Shown in pieces: positions 48,286-59,175 of a DNA stretch of 64,000 nucleotides. The position numbers and the translations under genes were made by a program. This DNA comes from Gymnogyps californianus (Eukaryota > Chordata > Aves > Accipitriformes > Cathartidae). The notes under the pieces were generated by a model. It was not told where the DNA came from, did no database searches, and saw only the letters and a list, made by a program, of their open reading frames with translations. The DNA lies in NCBI RefSeq assembly GCF_018139145.2, contig NC_059477.1, positions 39,922,502 through 39,986,501 on the forward strand. The letters run 5' to 3'. Position 1 is the first letter of the stretch. Every line of letters begins with the position of its first letter.

Positions 48286-48660
48286 ACTCCCGCCTGGAGA
48301 CCGTCGGCACCGACGCGCCGGCGTCCCGGCCCCTCCCTCCCCTCGGCGCGCAGCAGAGCCAGCCTCCCCCTGCCGCCAGCCGGGCCCCCTCCTTCCTCCG
48401 CCCGCCGCCCCGCGGCCCGGGGCCGGGACCCGCCGCGGGCCGCTCGACCCCGAGCCCGGCGCCTCCCGACGGGCCCACGCCTGCCCGCGGGGCGAGGGGC
48501 CCGGGTCCGGCCGTCGCCGGCAGCGCCTGGGCAGCTCCTTCTGTGGGGGTAGCTCCCCGGCACCGACCGAGCAAAGAGAGGCCTGCCCGCCGGGCCTGCG
48601 GGAACTCGCCCGCCGTCCGGGGCCCGGCTGCTGGACCGGGGGTTAAAAAGAAGGAGAACT
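48265..48660 (-). other. Candidate non-coding first exon of the CpG-island gene
   Basis: On the minus strand the sequence from about 48660 runs GC-rich to a GGAGGAG repeat and then GAG|GTGAGCTCC, a good donor; a second donor GGTGGG|GTAAGG lies 20 bases beyond, at 48245. The transcription start is not visible, so the 5' end given is only the edge of the GC-rich region. The open frames over it (159 and 214 codons) start in AT-rich DNA outside the island and show no domain, so the exon is probably 5' UTR. If correct, the next exon lies below 47 kb. Confidence 0.4.
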
Positions 48661-48665
48661 GAGCG

Positions 48666-49639
48666 GAGCAAAGTGATGGATGGGGAAACAAACCATTTGC
48701 AGTGGTGCCGTGGTAACTGCGAAGCAAGCGATGAGGCCATTCAAAAGAGTTTGGGGAGCAGGGATGGGTGGGAGGAATAAATAACAAGGAACTATACACC
48801 AGGTGGACTAAGGAAAAAAAAAAACCACAAAGATGTTTTTCTGAGAGAAGCAGATGAAAGGAAAAAAAAGCAAGGCTGTTACAGTTATATATGAGTAGGA
48901 GGTGTGTGGTTTTCCCCTGATAAATCAAGCCTTTTCAGGTGGTGTAACTCCTGGGAGAGGCCAGGCAGGTGTTAGTGTTACAGCCTGGGTTCTGAACCCT
49001 CTTCTTCAGCCACAGTGAATAATAAACCTCTCCAGCAAAACTTTTCAGAGGAGGAATGTTTGTCACACTAACTCAATTTAGCGTGGTGTTATCTTTGGTA
49101 TGTAGACATTAGCTGTATTTTTTTTTAATAGGAAGTCAAAATGAGTAATATCTAAGGGAGTCATAAAGCAAAATTTCCAAAGAGTACAGCTGTGAGAAGC
49201 ATCAAGACCAGTAACTTGAGGAATTATGTATTTTTTCCTACTCTGGCTAATCAGTGGTTATGAAAGAGTGACGAGAAGGCTGATTTGCATGAGAAATACC
49301 CTTAGGATAATGCAGCGTTTTGTTTCACAATTTTCTAGGTTCAAAAAGCCTAGTGAAGTTGTTTTCCAATAGTTTTCCACTGCCCTGCACCTCTGAGTTC
49401 CCGATACTGTCAAGCTGTGGAAATGCCAAAATGTCACAAGGGAGGCAGTTCTTCCTGTTATTTTTTTACCTAGGCAGAAGTGGTAAAACCTGAAAATCTT
49501 TTAATATTTACCGCTCACATTATAAATAATTTTATAAATATAAGATTTTGCCTTTCAGACATTGTCAGACAGGGTGAGAGATGAGGAGACCTTCAGTCGG
49601 GCTGAGTAATTTGCCCCGGCGTGTGCTGGAACACAGACA
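48666..49639. other. Non-coding stretch upstream of the CpG island
   Basis: AT-rich DNA. No gene seen. The part from 49560 to 49639 faintly resembles the same reverse MIR pattern as the next feature, possibly a second fragment. Confidence 0.4.
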
Positions 49640-49760
49640 AACAGGATGTTTTATCCCCAATTTATGGATAGAAAAATTGAGGCGAGGAAGTGAAGGCATT
49701 CATTTTTCAAGCGTAGAAGTGCTCATTTGTAAGCAGGCAATTTAGGCTTGAACTTTTTTT
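49640..49760 (-). repeat. MIR SINE, reverse orientation
   Basis: ATCCCCAATTTATGGATAGA followed by AAAATTGAGGCGAGGAAGTG corresponds to the reverse-complement MIR section 'atccccattttacagatgaggaaactgaggcacagagaggt'. The following bases decay toward a poly(T) run. Confidence 0.55.
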
Positions 49761-52589
49761 TTTCCTTTTTTTGAGGAAAAGGACCGTGTATATACAGTTC
49801 CCATTGAAATTACACTTGAGGCACCCAAGCAGAAAGACTTTGGCCATACTCTTTTGGGGTCCCGCAGCCCTAATCCCATGTTCTAATTGGCCAGTAATCT
49901 GTGGACAGATATTGTAACAGTTCCTTTAGAATATTTTTCTACTTCTCACTCATTTGCATACTAATGGCATAAAAATAGGCACTTCCTGCCAGTAATTAGT
50001 TGGAGCCCAGAATTTAAAGAAAGAAAAAGGCCACAGCATTATGGTAGACGGATGGTACTGAGGAAGCTGCAAAAAAGAGTCACTTCTCTGGTGCTCAGAG
50101 AGTGCCTTTAATTTAGAGTTCAAGGCTGGCAACTCTGTTACCTCTGTGTGACAGGGATTAACTGTTTGCTTGGCCTAATAACTTTGCCTCTAATGAGCCC
50201 CTCTAACTTTTTTCATGGCAAATCACTCGATCTGTCCTGCACCCAGTCTTGCTGCTGTAAAGGTTTTTCTTTTTTTGCCTTTTTCCCAGAAAGAATAATG
50301 CTAGCGGTGAAGTCTGCACCGTGAGCGTAGTTCCTGGTGGAGCACCGTGACTCAGACCAGCACAGAGTCCGCTCAAGGGTTCTTCACATAATGAGGCACT
50401 GTGAAACTCATAACCACGTCAAGTCGTATGAAGCTCCAGGTTAAAATAGCCTGTTAAGTGCTGGAGAGCTTTGGGTGTATATACGGGGTTATTTGACTTC
50501 TCACGTGTAGGTCATAGACTTGAGCGCATACCAAGTTGGTGATAGCTAGAAATTTTCCTCTTATGATAGCAACATAGGTAGTTTTTGTTTAACATATCAG
50601 CTTTTTCAGTCAAATATGTAGCAGAAGAGTTTTCTGCGTAGTAGAAATTTCTGCATTGCTACTCTACTGGTGGTATCTATGGCGAGGTGAAACACGGAAG
50701 CGTGGAATTACCCATCCAACCCTGAAGAACTGTGGTAACTTCAATGAGACAGGGAAAGGGTATTTTGCTACTTTCGTTCCCCTAACTTCTCTGGAGATAA
50801 ATATTACAGATTACATTCTCCAGGGCTGTCAAACTGAATCAAACACCTTCAGTGAAGAATTAAATGCAGAAACTCTTCCCATGCTATTACTTAGAAGAAA
50901 TTTCAGCAATTCCTGTTTGCCATCTACAGTCAGACAATACTGATCTCCAGCGACGCAATCTAAAAGCTCATGAGATGAAACTACAGTTAATTATATACCT
51001 TTAACTTATTTACCTATTTCAATAGCAAAGTAATTATTAAAGTATTAATCTCTCTAATATATTGACTGTAACTATTAGTTTCTTGAGAGCCGCTGCTCTC
51101 AAAGAGCCATTGGATGGACCCAATAAACGAGGTCTCTACTCCTTAAAGTTGAGACCTGCACTGCAGCAGTAAATGTTTGGTCCCCTTAATGGGATCCAGA
51201 ATGAAAGTTAGGTATTTATTTAGACCTTCTAGGGAATGCCTGGAGAGAGTTTATGCTCTTGCAGACGTGAAATACCTACCTCAAATTAAGTCAACATACT
51301 CATTGGATCAACACAACTGTGTCCACCCGGGCAGTCTTGAGGGAGTGGCAATGTCAAACAGTTGGGGTGACTCTTTAAATGACCTGTGAGACTGCGGTTG
51401 CAATGAAAGACTGCAGTATGGAGAGGAAGCTCCTCCATCCCTTCGACATTCACCACGTAAAATCCTTTTCCAAGGGCAGCCTTTTGTAGCTGCTCCTTCT
51501 GAGTGAGCAAGGCTACGGTTTGCATTGCAGCCTCATGGGTCAAGCACTTGGCAAGGAAATGGGAGATTTCGGTTGAACATCTTTCAGCACTTGGTAGGAA
51601 TCAAAACCAGTGTCTCCCCTGTCTCATGACGGGCTCTTCTGCCCTGAGTCAAGAGATGGAGAAAGGAATGAAACTTTCAGGGAGGCTGACGCTGAGCTAA
51701 TGAAAGTAAGCCTGAGTCTACACCGCAGTGATCTGGGCACTCAGTGGGGAGCATCCTCTTGGTTTCAGACTCCACTAGAAAAGCCTTTTCCACCTTTCTT
51801 ACACCTTTTCATTTCCCTTTCCCTCTATCCATCCCACTTTGTTGCTAATCTTAATGTCAAGCGTGTATGAAAGTCTGTATTACATTGTGCTGAACTTAGA
51901 AGTGAAATTGTGTCACTTTTTTTTTTATCTTTAAAAGCAAACCTTGTGAAGCTTGTATCCAGCAGAACTATATTACCAGAAAGTATTTTCCTGAAAACTT
52001 TGAGACTCTAGCTTATTAAAGCACAGATCCTTAAGATGATTGGGTCTATTCCATTAGTAGGTTTATAAAGTGTGCAGACTGGGTAAACAAGTGACAGCTT
52101 GGGGAAGTGTATGCACCTGTTTATTAAAAAGACGTTAACAAGGGCAAATCTAAAATAAGAACATGTACCACAACCCAATTTTCAGCAAATTTTTATGCAT
52201 GCCTACACTTAAGGTTACCAATGTTATTGGCAATTTCTCTCTCTCTTTTCTCTCTCAGAAGTACACGGCAACTGATGAGCACGGAGCATCTGTGGCAAAG
52301 GAAAAAAACACCGTCTTCAAATTTTGAGGAGCAAACATGACCCTTTCTGTTTCTACTGTTTCCCACCCACATTCAGTTAGTGTGAGAGAAGAAGGAAAAT
52401 GAAAAAAAAATGCAGAAATATTTTCGTTGCATGGAAGAACCGAAGAATGTAGTGTTTCCTCAATCACAAGCAAGCACTCTCATTACTGTTTTTGCTCTAC
52501 ATCATAAGTGACAGGGAGTTTTCTATATTTTATTGGTATAACTTAGAAGAGGTCACATTTCTGAAAGTCCTTCTGCAGAAGTGAGTCTT
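49761..52589. other. Non-coding stretch with isolated splice-like sites
   Basis: AT-rich DNA. A very strong plus-strand acceptor (CCTTTTTCCCAG ending at 50289) is followed after 31 bases by CACC|GTGAGC, a usable donor, so 50290-50320 is a weak exon candidate. The region 51160-51720 has somewhat higher GC and frames on both strands, including an 85-codon minus-strand frame with MTHEAAMQTVALLTQKEQLQ; I could not link it to any family. Confidence 0.4.
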
Positions 52590-52720
52590 CTATTTGGATG
52601 TATGCAAATTCTACAGCGCTTATGCAACTTGTAATTTGCAGATAGGTATAAGCATATGCAAAACGGAGATTAAATGTGTATATGCAAGTTTGCAGAATTA
52701 ATCAATGTACAAAAACTACA
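52590..52720. promoter_or_regulatory. Cluster of four TATGCAA (octamer-like) motifs
   Basis: TATGCAA begins at 52601, 52621, 52655 and 52681, all on the same strand within 87 bases. The first is extended to ATGCAAAT, the perfect POU octamer. Two ATTTGCAG/TTTGCAG segments lie between them. Such dense, same-strand clustering is unusual for background and suggests a POU-factor-bound enhancer or a decayed local repeat. Confidence 0.35.
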
Positions 52721-55479
52721 CATGCTTTGGTGAAATTTGGCTCTAAAAAATTTAGGAAGTAGCCTTCTATAGCAACTTTCACTCAAGGATGCTAAATACA
52801 CTTGGTTTTTATTAATAATTAATAATTTATAAGATTTACGTGATAATATTATTCCCCCAGAATAGCATTTTAAAAATATATCCCGATCTTGTGAGGACCT
52901 GTCGGTACTTATGCCTAGTCACAATTGCTGTAGTGGTGCTTTTTATGAGTATAAAATGCTGCCAGCCTGGAGCCCCTCCAGGATTAGATCTTAATCCCCA
53001 AAGATATGTTAGTGCTACCATCTCCTTTTTACAGATTGAAAACTGGAAACTGCGTGGGTGAATGCATGCAAGTTTACACATAAGGTTAATAATGGAGTAA
53101 AGAATTAAAATTTAGGCTCCAAACTTGTCAAGTGCATTCTAAGGACAGTCACTATCCCTTCTTGGAGTCCCCTTCATGTCAGTAGTTGATCTGAATATTA
53201 TTGAAGACAACTCAAAGCCCTGGACCTGACTGTGAGTCCTGTTTTTCAGCGTATGGCCAGGTGAGCCATAGCGTACATACCTCAAACACGTTTGATTACT
53301 GCTGTTACCATGAACTGAAGCAAAGGGTCTTTGAACAGTTCTCACAATACAGGAGGCAAAAGAAGCAGTGTTTTACTTCAGTATACCTTTTACTAGAGCT
53401 AGGTACAATAGGATGTGATTATTTTAGGAACATTAAAAATATCTACTATCTTCTTCCCATGCTAGGTAGAATAGTAGTCTGAAGTATTTTTGCTTTGTAA
53501 TTTTCTAAAACGAAGAATTCTGATTTAACCAAGCCTCTTCAGAAGGAAGCTGGCTGATATTATCTTACTTCCCTCTTTTCTTACTGTGGAATTGTTGAGA
53601 GAATGCCAGTTGTTGCTACTTGTCATCGCAACTTTCTAGTCCATAATATTGCTCGTTAAAGACAATAAATATTAACCAGAAGACTACTTAAAAACTGACC
53701 AGTATGCAGAATTCGAGTGCATGGGTAATAACACAATGACAATATAAATCTAGGTTTGTGTTTGTTGCTTAGTTGCACACGCACACATGCGCGCACACGT
53801 AAATCATACCTTCTGAAAAACAATTCTCCTTTATTTGTCTTCGTGATATTTATTCAGCAAAATTTTTAAAGATTTTTTATTTCTCAGATGTTAAACTATA
53901 CAAGCGAATGAAGACCTCCGCTTCTCTTTCAGGGGATTGCAGCAAGAGTCATTGACACAAAGTATTGCCAAAACTGGGGACTGCGGTATGAAATGCCAAG
54001 GTTGACGATCGCTAAGATACCTTCGACTACAAACAGAAGGCCTATTTCATCCCACATGCATGGTATTAAAAGTGTATAAGGTACCATGTTTGCCTCCGAA
54101 CTGGATTAATGGATCCTGAGGCCAGTCCTCCCAGCGATGGCATGTATTAAGGGATCCGCACAGGTTTCACAGCTGCACGGCGCTCAGTTGCTCTGCTAGG
54201 CGTGAGCTAATGTACGGCTGATTCCTCTCTGGGGGACACTTTGATTCTGGGTTTCAGAGGGGAGCCTTTCAGTATTCCTAATGATGTTTTTGGCTATAAA
54301 GCCTGGCAGCGTTATAGAGTTGTTGTGGACTCTGACACCAAAAAAATGTAGCCTAAAGAGCTGTAGCAAAAGACTTCATACCACTGCTGCCCACTACTCA
54401 ACAAGGCGAAGGTATAAGTACACCCCCCAAAAAAAATAAATTCAGGCTCTGTGAGCAGATTAACAAAGCTGTTTGCTATTATGGACAAAAGCTGCAGGGA
54501 AAAAAATGAAGAGGAAATGGGCTGTATTACTGTGAGTTGGCACAGAAACGAAATACCAGGCTGCAACTTATGTATAGTAATTGTTCACGAAGCATTCTTT
54601 GGGTTTTGATAGTGACTCATTGTGTTCTTTGTGACCTTTGATGTACAGGATGGGCTGCTAGAAGACAGAGGAAGCAACAATAAGAATATAAAACTTTATT
54701 AACTTAAGATTTTGTTGGTTTGTTTAGTTGTTTTTCTTATTGCTCACTGATAGGTAGTATCTCTGGAAAAGACTGCCAGAGACATTTACCTTGAGTCCTT
54801 ATGGTTTTTGCCATCTCTCCCAAGCTTTTGCAGTTGAAAAAACAGTTCTGATTTAGCTGAAAAATAGCTTTGGTTTTAAAAAGGAAATTTGTTAAACAAT
54901 TGGTTGCTGACGTTGATTACCGAGTTCTGAAAAATAAGATAACTGATTGAAATACCACTGTGTTAGTAGCCCAGGTAATGAGCGGTGATAGGCCCTGCAC
55001 TATACAGGACAGATGGAAAAATTATCGAGAAGATAGTCTTCTGAGTGAATATTTTATGTTTTAAAGAAAATTATGGAAAAAACCTTCCATAGAGTCATCA
55101 GAGTTGACACAACAGACTCTTCAGCGCCGTTAAGTTCCATTATGTAAATCCACGGTGATGTAAGCCAGACACTGTCAAGTTTGATACGCCCCAAATTTGA
55201 CCTAATTAGCCATTTGGTTGTTTCTTTTTTCAAAGCTTGTGCAACTCAGCTCAGTTCAGGATATAGATGCTAATTGAACGCATAACCTACAGGTGCTGAA
55301 GAATTCTTACAAAAGAAGATCTATCCTATTAGGAATGGAAGTCAAGGCTCAGGGTCATCGGCTTGGGTAGTGGGGATGGGAATAGAAATCCCATCTATAG
55401 CTCTCTTCACATCACTGTTTTATTTCCAGGAGTGAAATTCAAATCCGGAATAAATCAATACAATATAATAGATATTTGC
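52721..55479. other. Non-coding stretch, nothing firm
   Basis: AT-rich DNA with a short CA/CG-type repeat at 53775-53799. A strong plus-strand acceptor (CCTGTTTTTCAG at 53238-53249) and donor (CCAG|GTGAGC at 53261) are only 11 bases apart, which I treat as chance. No recognised transposon. Confidence 0.4.
53775..53799. repeat. Short (CA)n/(CG)n simple repeat
   Basis: Alternating purine-pyrimidine run of CACAC, GCACACATGCGCGC type over about 25 bases, a potential Z-DNA former. Confidence 0.75.
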
Positions 55480-55510
55480 CAACTGAAGCCACTCCGGCTT
55501 CAGTCAGTTG
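55480..55510. other. Short hairpin (CTGAAGCC..GGCTTCAG)
   Basis: An 8-base perfect stem with a 5-base loop, flanked by CAACTGA and TCAGTTG that can extend the pairing with an offset. It may be part of an old SINE-like element or a chance inverted repeat. Confidence 0.6.
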
Positions 55511-56309
55511 AACAGGGAAAGAACGTTTCCTTAAGCTTTTAAAAAGGTGAGACCTGAGACTATATAATGCAAAGCCTGAAGTGGTTTACTCTACTCCCCA
55601 GTAACAAATGTACTCCTGTGCAAATCACAGTTGAAATTTTCTCTTGTGCATAGACCCGCCGGCCAACATCCAGCCTGCTCATTTGTAGGTGACTGCTACT
55701 GCGTGACTTGCTCCAGGTTTGCCTTTCACGTTTCCCATCGCTGTCCATGTATCCCCAGCCTAAGATGATCTCCTTTACACTCAAGTCCTCTTCCCACCCA
55801 TTTGAGAAGCAGGAATACAATAACCTTGTGTCGTGACTACACCTTGGACCAGATTCCTTGATGTAAACACTCCATCTCTTCTGCTCTTTCCCTGCAATCC
55901 CCTAACCAAAATGAAATGAGATAAAAAGAGCTGCACAGCCTCTGAGTTTCCTGGCTTTTATCTTTTTATACCAAAGCCTTTGCGTTAATTTTGCATAGCT
56001 ATTTTTACATGAGGAATAATATCCTGAATTACTGCTATCATCACGTGCGCTTAAGAATCCCACCTCACCGTCCTTAAGTCATCTGGCAACCTGATAGTGT
56101 TTCCTGCTCCTTCCCTCACATCAGCGCTGCAGAGAGCCTTGCTAAAAGTTTCACATCTGAAAAAGCAGATGATTTGGCAACACCTTCCTATAGATATTTC
56201 TTTTTTTTTTTTTCCCTAAAGAAATGTGCCTGTCTTTGAGTAAACTTTTCTTTCCAACTGTTCTTTTTTGTCAGCTTGCCAGCTCGACTTCTAGTATTGT
56301 TCTGCAGAG

Positions 56310-56580
56310 ATTGCTGTAAGGAAAAATGAAAGAGAAGAGAAAGGTAGAGAACTGGGGGAAAGGGAAGAAGGGTTCAGAGGGCATTTAAAGCCTGGGGAGC
56401 CTAGCATGGGAAGGGAGATAGGCTTAGGAAACAGGGAATAAAATGGTGGAATGAGAGATAAAACAAGAACATAAAGGATAAGGGATTAGAGAGATAAGGA
56501 GTTCAAGAGATGAAATGTGAATAAAGGAAAACAAGAAAAATAAGGATGAAAGGAAAGAAGTGACAGGAGTAAGACATGTA
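56310..56580 (+). other. Purine-rich (GA-rich) tract
   Basis: For about 270 bases the plus strand is dominated by A and G, with GGGAAAGGGAAG, GAGAGATAAGGAG and AAAGGATAAG units. It is a degenerate GA-rich region and lacks open frames of note. Confidence 0.7.
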
Positions 56581-58734
56581 AACAATTAACTAAGAAAATA
56601 CTCTGTTTATTTTAGCGAAAGAAAATTATAGTATCTTTATTATTCTCTGGTTTACTAGTTCAGAGGAATTTTTCAAACTAAGAGCTGACGTTTGGGTAGT
56701 ATTACTGAACAATGATAAATAGAAGCCTTCCAGTTGTTGAATTAACCAATTCTGAATTTGGTTAATTAATACGTCATTCAGGCAACTAAAATTTGGATAA
56801 CAAAACAAAGCAATAAAAAGAATATTAACAGCTACAATACAAAGTGCAGCTCTGGAAGAACTCTTCACAATATTTGCAGTTACATCCATCAGCTCAGCGA
56901 TAATCACTCCGGCACAGAGGGACCAGCTCGCTGACGCTCTGCTGCAGATTAATACCAGAGCTGAGAAGTGCAAAAATACTTGAAATCAGTGCTGGGTTCA
57001 AGTTTCAGCATTGCCCACTGACCAGCAGAAAATTTGCTCAAGATCACGATTTGTCTGTAAAAGTATTTCACAGGGCTTTTTTTCCCCATCTGGGTATTTA
57101 TAAGGTGTTATCAGGTCTCAGTTTCTGCCTGATTTGCCTGAGCTGTTCACGTAGGTCACATAATGTGGTGGAACCTAGATAATATTGCTTGTTTTCCCTG
57201 ATTGTCTGAACATAAATCATCAGGAAGATGAAATTTAGTCAAATCCACACTCATTTTTTTTTTTTTCCCCAGAAAGGCTACATATGCCTACAAGTCTAAT
57301 AGGCAGCGTCAAAAAAACCAAATATTTTTTCATTAGTTTCTGTGCTTGACTCTGATAGGAAGTCGCCAAACATTTTATTAAGTAGTTTAGCCATCATCCC
57401 TGCCTTTCCAATACCCTTAAACTTGCATAAAATAGTTCAGGTCTATAGGGAAAATATTCCTTAAGGTCAGTTACTTGGCGTATAAAACCTGAAGTCTGCA
57501 TATTCAGGAAAGGAAATTTTAAAGTCCTATGATTTGCTAGTTAACGGAAATCTCTTTCCTTTTTTTTTTTTTTTTTATGTATTTTGGCAAGCGGTCATTA
57601 TGCCACCGCTTTTCAGATTTTTCTTTCCTTAATGTCCAAGGCCTTTCCTGCCTTGACTGACTGTGTGCTTCCCCGTATCGCTCCCCAACACGCAACAGAA
57701 ATGTGGGGCTACGGAGGGTAACCCTGGAAGCGCCATACAGCATTCTGGAGATGGGATACATCTTTTACACAAATAGCGTGAGCAAACATAAATTTACATC
57801 TCAGGAAGTTGGGAGGTTTAACCTTCCGCATGGGGACCCCTCTTTGTGCTTGTATTACAACCTCCTTTTTTCTTTCTTTTATGCAGAAAGACATTTTGGA
57901 AGCTCATGCACCTTCTGGAGGTGCCCTGAGAAATGGAGCCAGAACAAACAGGGTAGTCTTCTGCTCCACAAAGGGCAGGGCATGAGCAGTCAGTGGTGAA
58001 ATCATTTTTTTTTCTGTCCACCCTCTTTCTTGATTTCTTTCTGATGGGCTGAGATGCGAGTTGAGCTGCAGCGAGTTTCTGTCGGAGCACAGGGTGTCCT
58101 TTGCCTGCCACAGACACATGCAGCTCCCCGGGCTTCTGAGCAGGTCTCGGGCTGCCGTGAAGGTTTTTGAAGATGCAATCAAGGTATTACATATCCCTTT
58201 TCCTCATATTTGATGGGAAAATCCCCCAACAGGATTTCTTCCTCCAGAGCATCCACAGAGAAGAAGAGAAAATGAAGTCTCTAACGAGTGCTGGTCCCAA
58301 TTCTGGTGCCATCCAGGCCTGTTAATTCTGTCAGAGGGAGAGAAATCTTAAGATTTGTATGTTTTGATTCAGTACAAAGCATGAGTTAGTCAATGGAAAA
58401 CTGGATTTGCTTAAAAGCAGAAAAAACACGTTAAAACAACCCTAAAACACCCCTTGCATCCAACCCTGTGAACCCAAACTGAGCAGCCTAAAGCACCTAA
58501 GAACTGTAGTACGTAGTCGTGTATTCACAGAAGGACCCAAGCCCTAGGTCCTCTGCCGAAGTATTCGAGGTGCTACAATGAGAAACCACCAGGAACAAAC
58601 AGCAATTTAAACATCCTAAATTACATTCTGTAAAGTCTCAGCTTGCCAAATGCCTGAATGAAAAAGGATGTGAAAGATGGGCTCTCCTTCATTCTAATTC
58701 AACCCAGATTCTGGGATTATCTGTTAAAAATAGG
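56581..58734. other. Non-coding stretch with a GC-richer pocket
   Basis: Mostly AT-rich. The pocket 57880-58180 is GC-richer and has overlapping frames of 92-99 codons on the minus strand and up to 98 on the plus strand. It begins with a strong plus-strand acceptor (TTTCTTTTATGCAG ending at 57886), but no good donor follows. No protein family was recognised in any frame. T runs lie at about 57253-57266 and 57561-57576. Confidence 0.4.
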
Positions 58735-59060
58735 ACATTTTCTATTCTCTAATAATAATAATTTTCCATAGACAGCTGTTGATGTGCCCATAGGTTCACA
58801 ATAGCTCTTTTTGCAGTGGATTGTAATAACAATTTCTTCAACTATGTCTTTGAATTCAGAGCTGTACGAGCTATTCACAGTGAACACTTTAATCAGTGAA
58901 TTTCAGCTTTTATTCTGCCTGTGCATTGTTACAAACGTTACACGCAGACATTTGATATAAATAAACTTTGCCCCGCCGGTTTGTTCACAACATGTTTTTG
59001 CTGCGGTGTTTCAATATTCATTATTATCGTTGCACAACTGGTCACCTTGGTTGACCAGTG
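58735..59060. promoter_or_regulatory. Possible conserved non-coding block
   Basis: Repeat-free, evenly mixed sequence with several homeobox- and SOX-like words (ATAATAATAATTTTCC, ACAATAG, CATTGTTACAAAC). It differs in texture from the decayed DNA nearby. Conservation cannot be judged from one genome. Confidence 0.22.
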
Positions 59061-59111
59061 TTGTTTGTTCTGGGAAAGAAGTGGTAACCAAGAGGAAATC
59101 GATGTCGTGGA

Positions 59112-59175
59112 GCCATGATGGTCCAATGGATAAGGTGTGCGCGGTTAAGTTAGGAGGAGCGAGATCACAAGACTA
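59112..59175 (+). repeat. Degenerate arginine tRNA-like sequence
   Basis: TGGTCCAATGGATAAGGTGT matches the D-arm and A-box region of arginine tRNAs (TGGCCTAATGGATAAGGCGT) at 17 of 20 positions. A weak B-box-like GCGAGATCACAAGAC follows at about the right distance. The anticodon arm does not pair, and the acceptor stem has no 3' partner. It is a tRNA pseudogene or tRNA-derived SINE head, not a working tRNA. Confidence 0.5.

Larger units (their letters stand above)
47445..48665 (-). promoter_or_regulatory. CpG island promoter
   Basis: About 1.2 kb of very GC-rich sequence dense in CG dinucleotides, with sharp borders to AT-rich DNA on both sides. No TATA box was seen, so it is a typical vertebrate CpG-island promoter. 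On the minus strand it carries a CRE-like TGACGTGG (48003-47996), an AAGATGGC YY1-type motif (47934-47927), an AACATGGC variant (47737-47730) and splice donors ending at 48265 and 48245. YY1 motifs of this sort usually sit just downstream of the start site and point along the gene, so I favour transcription toward lower coordinates. Frames of 126-225 codons on both strands arise because GC-rich DNA has few stops. The gene itself was not identified. Confidence 0.8.

Noticed and set aside
47985..48662. 225-codon plus-strand frame in the CpG island (and 126-214 codon frames on the minus strand)
   Set aside because: Pro/Arg/Ala/Gly-rich peptides are expected from any GC-rich DNA, where stop codons are rare. 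Several overlapping frames on both strands are equally long, and none has a domain.
51286..51543. 85-codon minus-strand frame in a slightly GC-richer region
   Set aside because: The peptide start looks globular, but no family is recognised and no splice sites bracket it.
53238..53261. Strong plus-strand acceptor and donor 11 bases apart
   Set aside because: An 11-base exon would need very strong additional evidence; chance is more likely.
57818..58182. Overlapping 92-99 codon minus-strand frames in a GC-richer pocket
   Set aside because: Two different frames of similar length compete, with no domain and no usable donor/acceptor pair.
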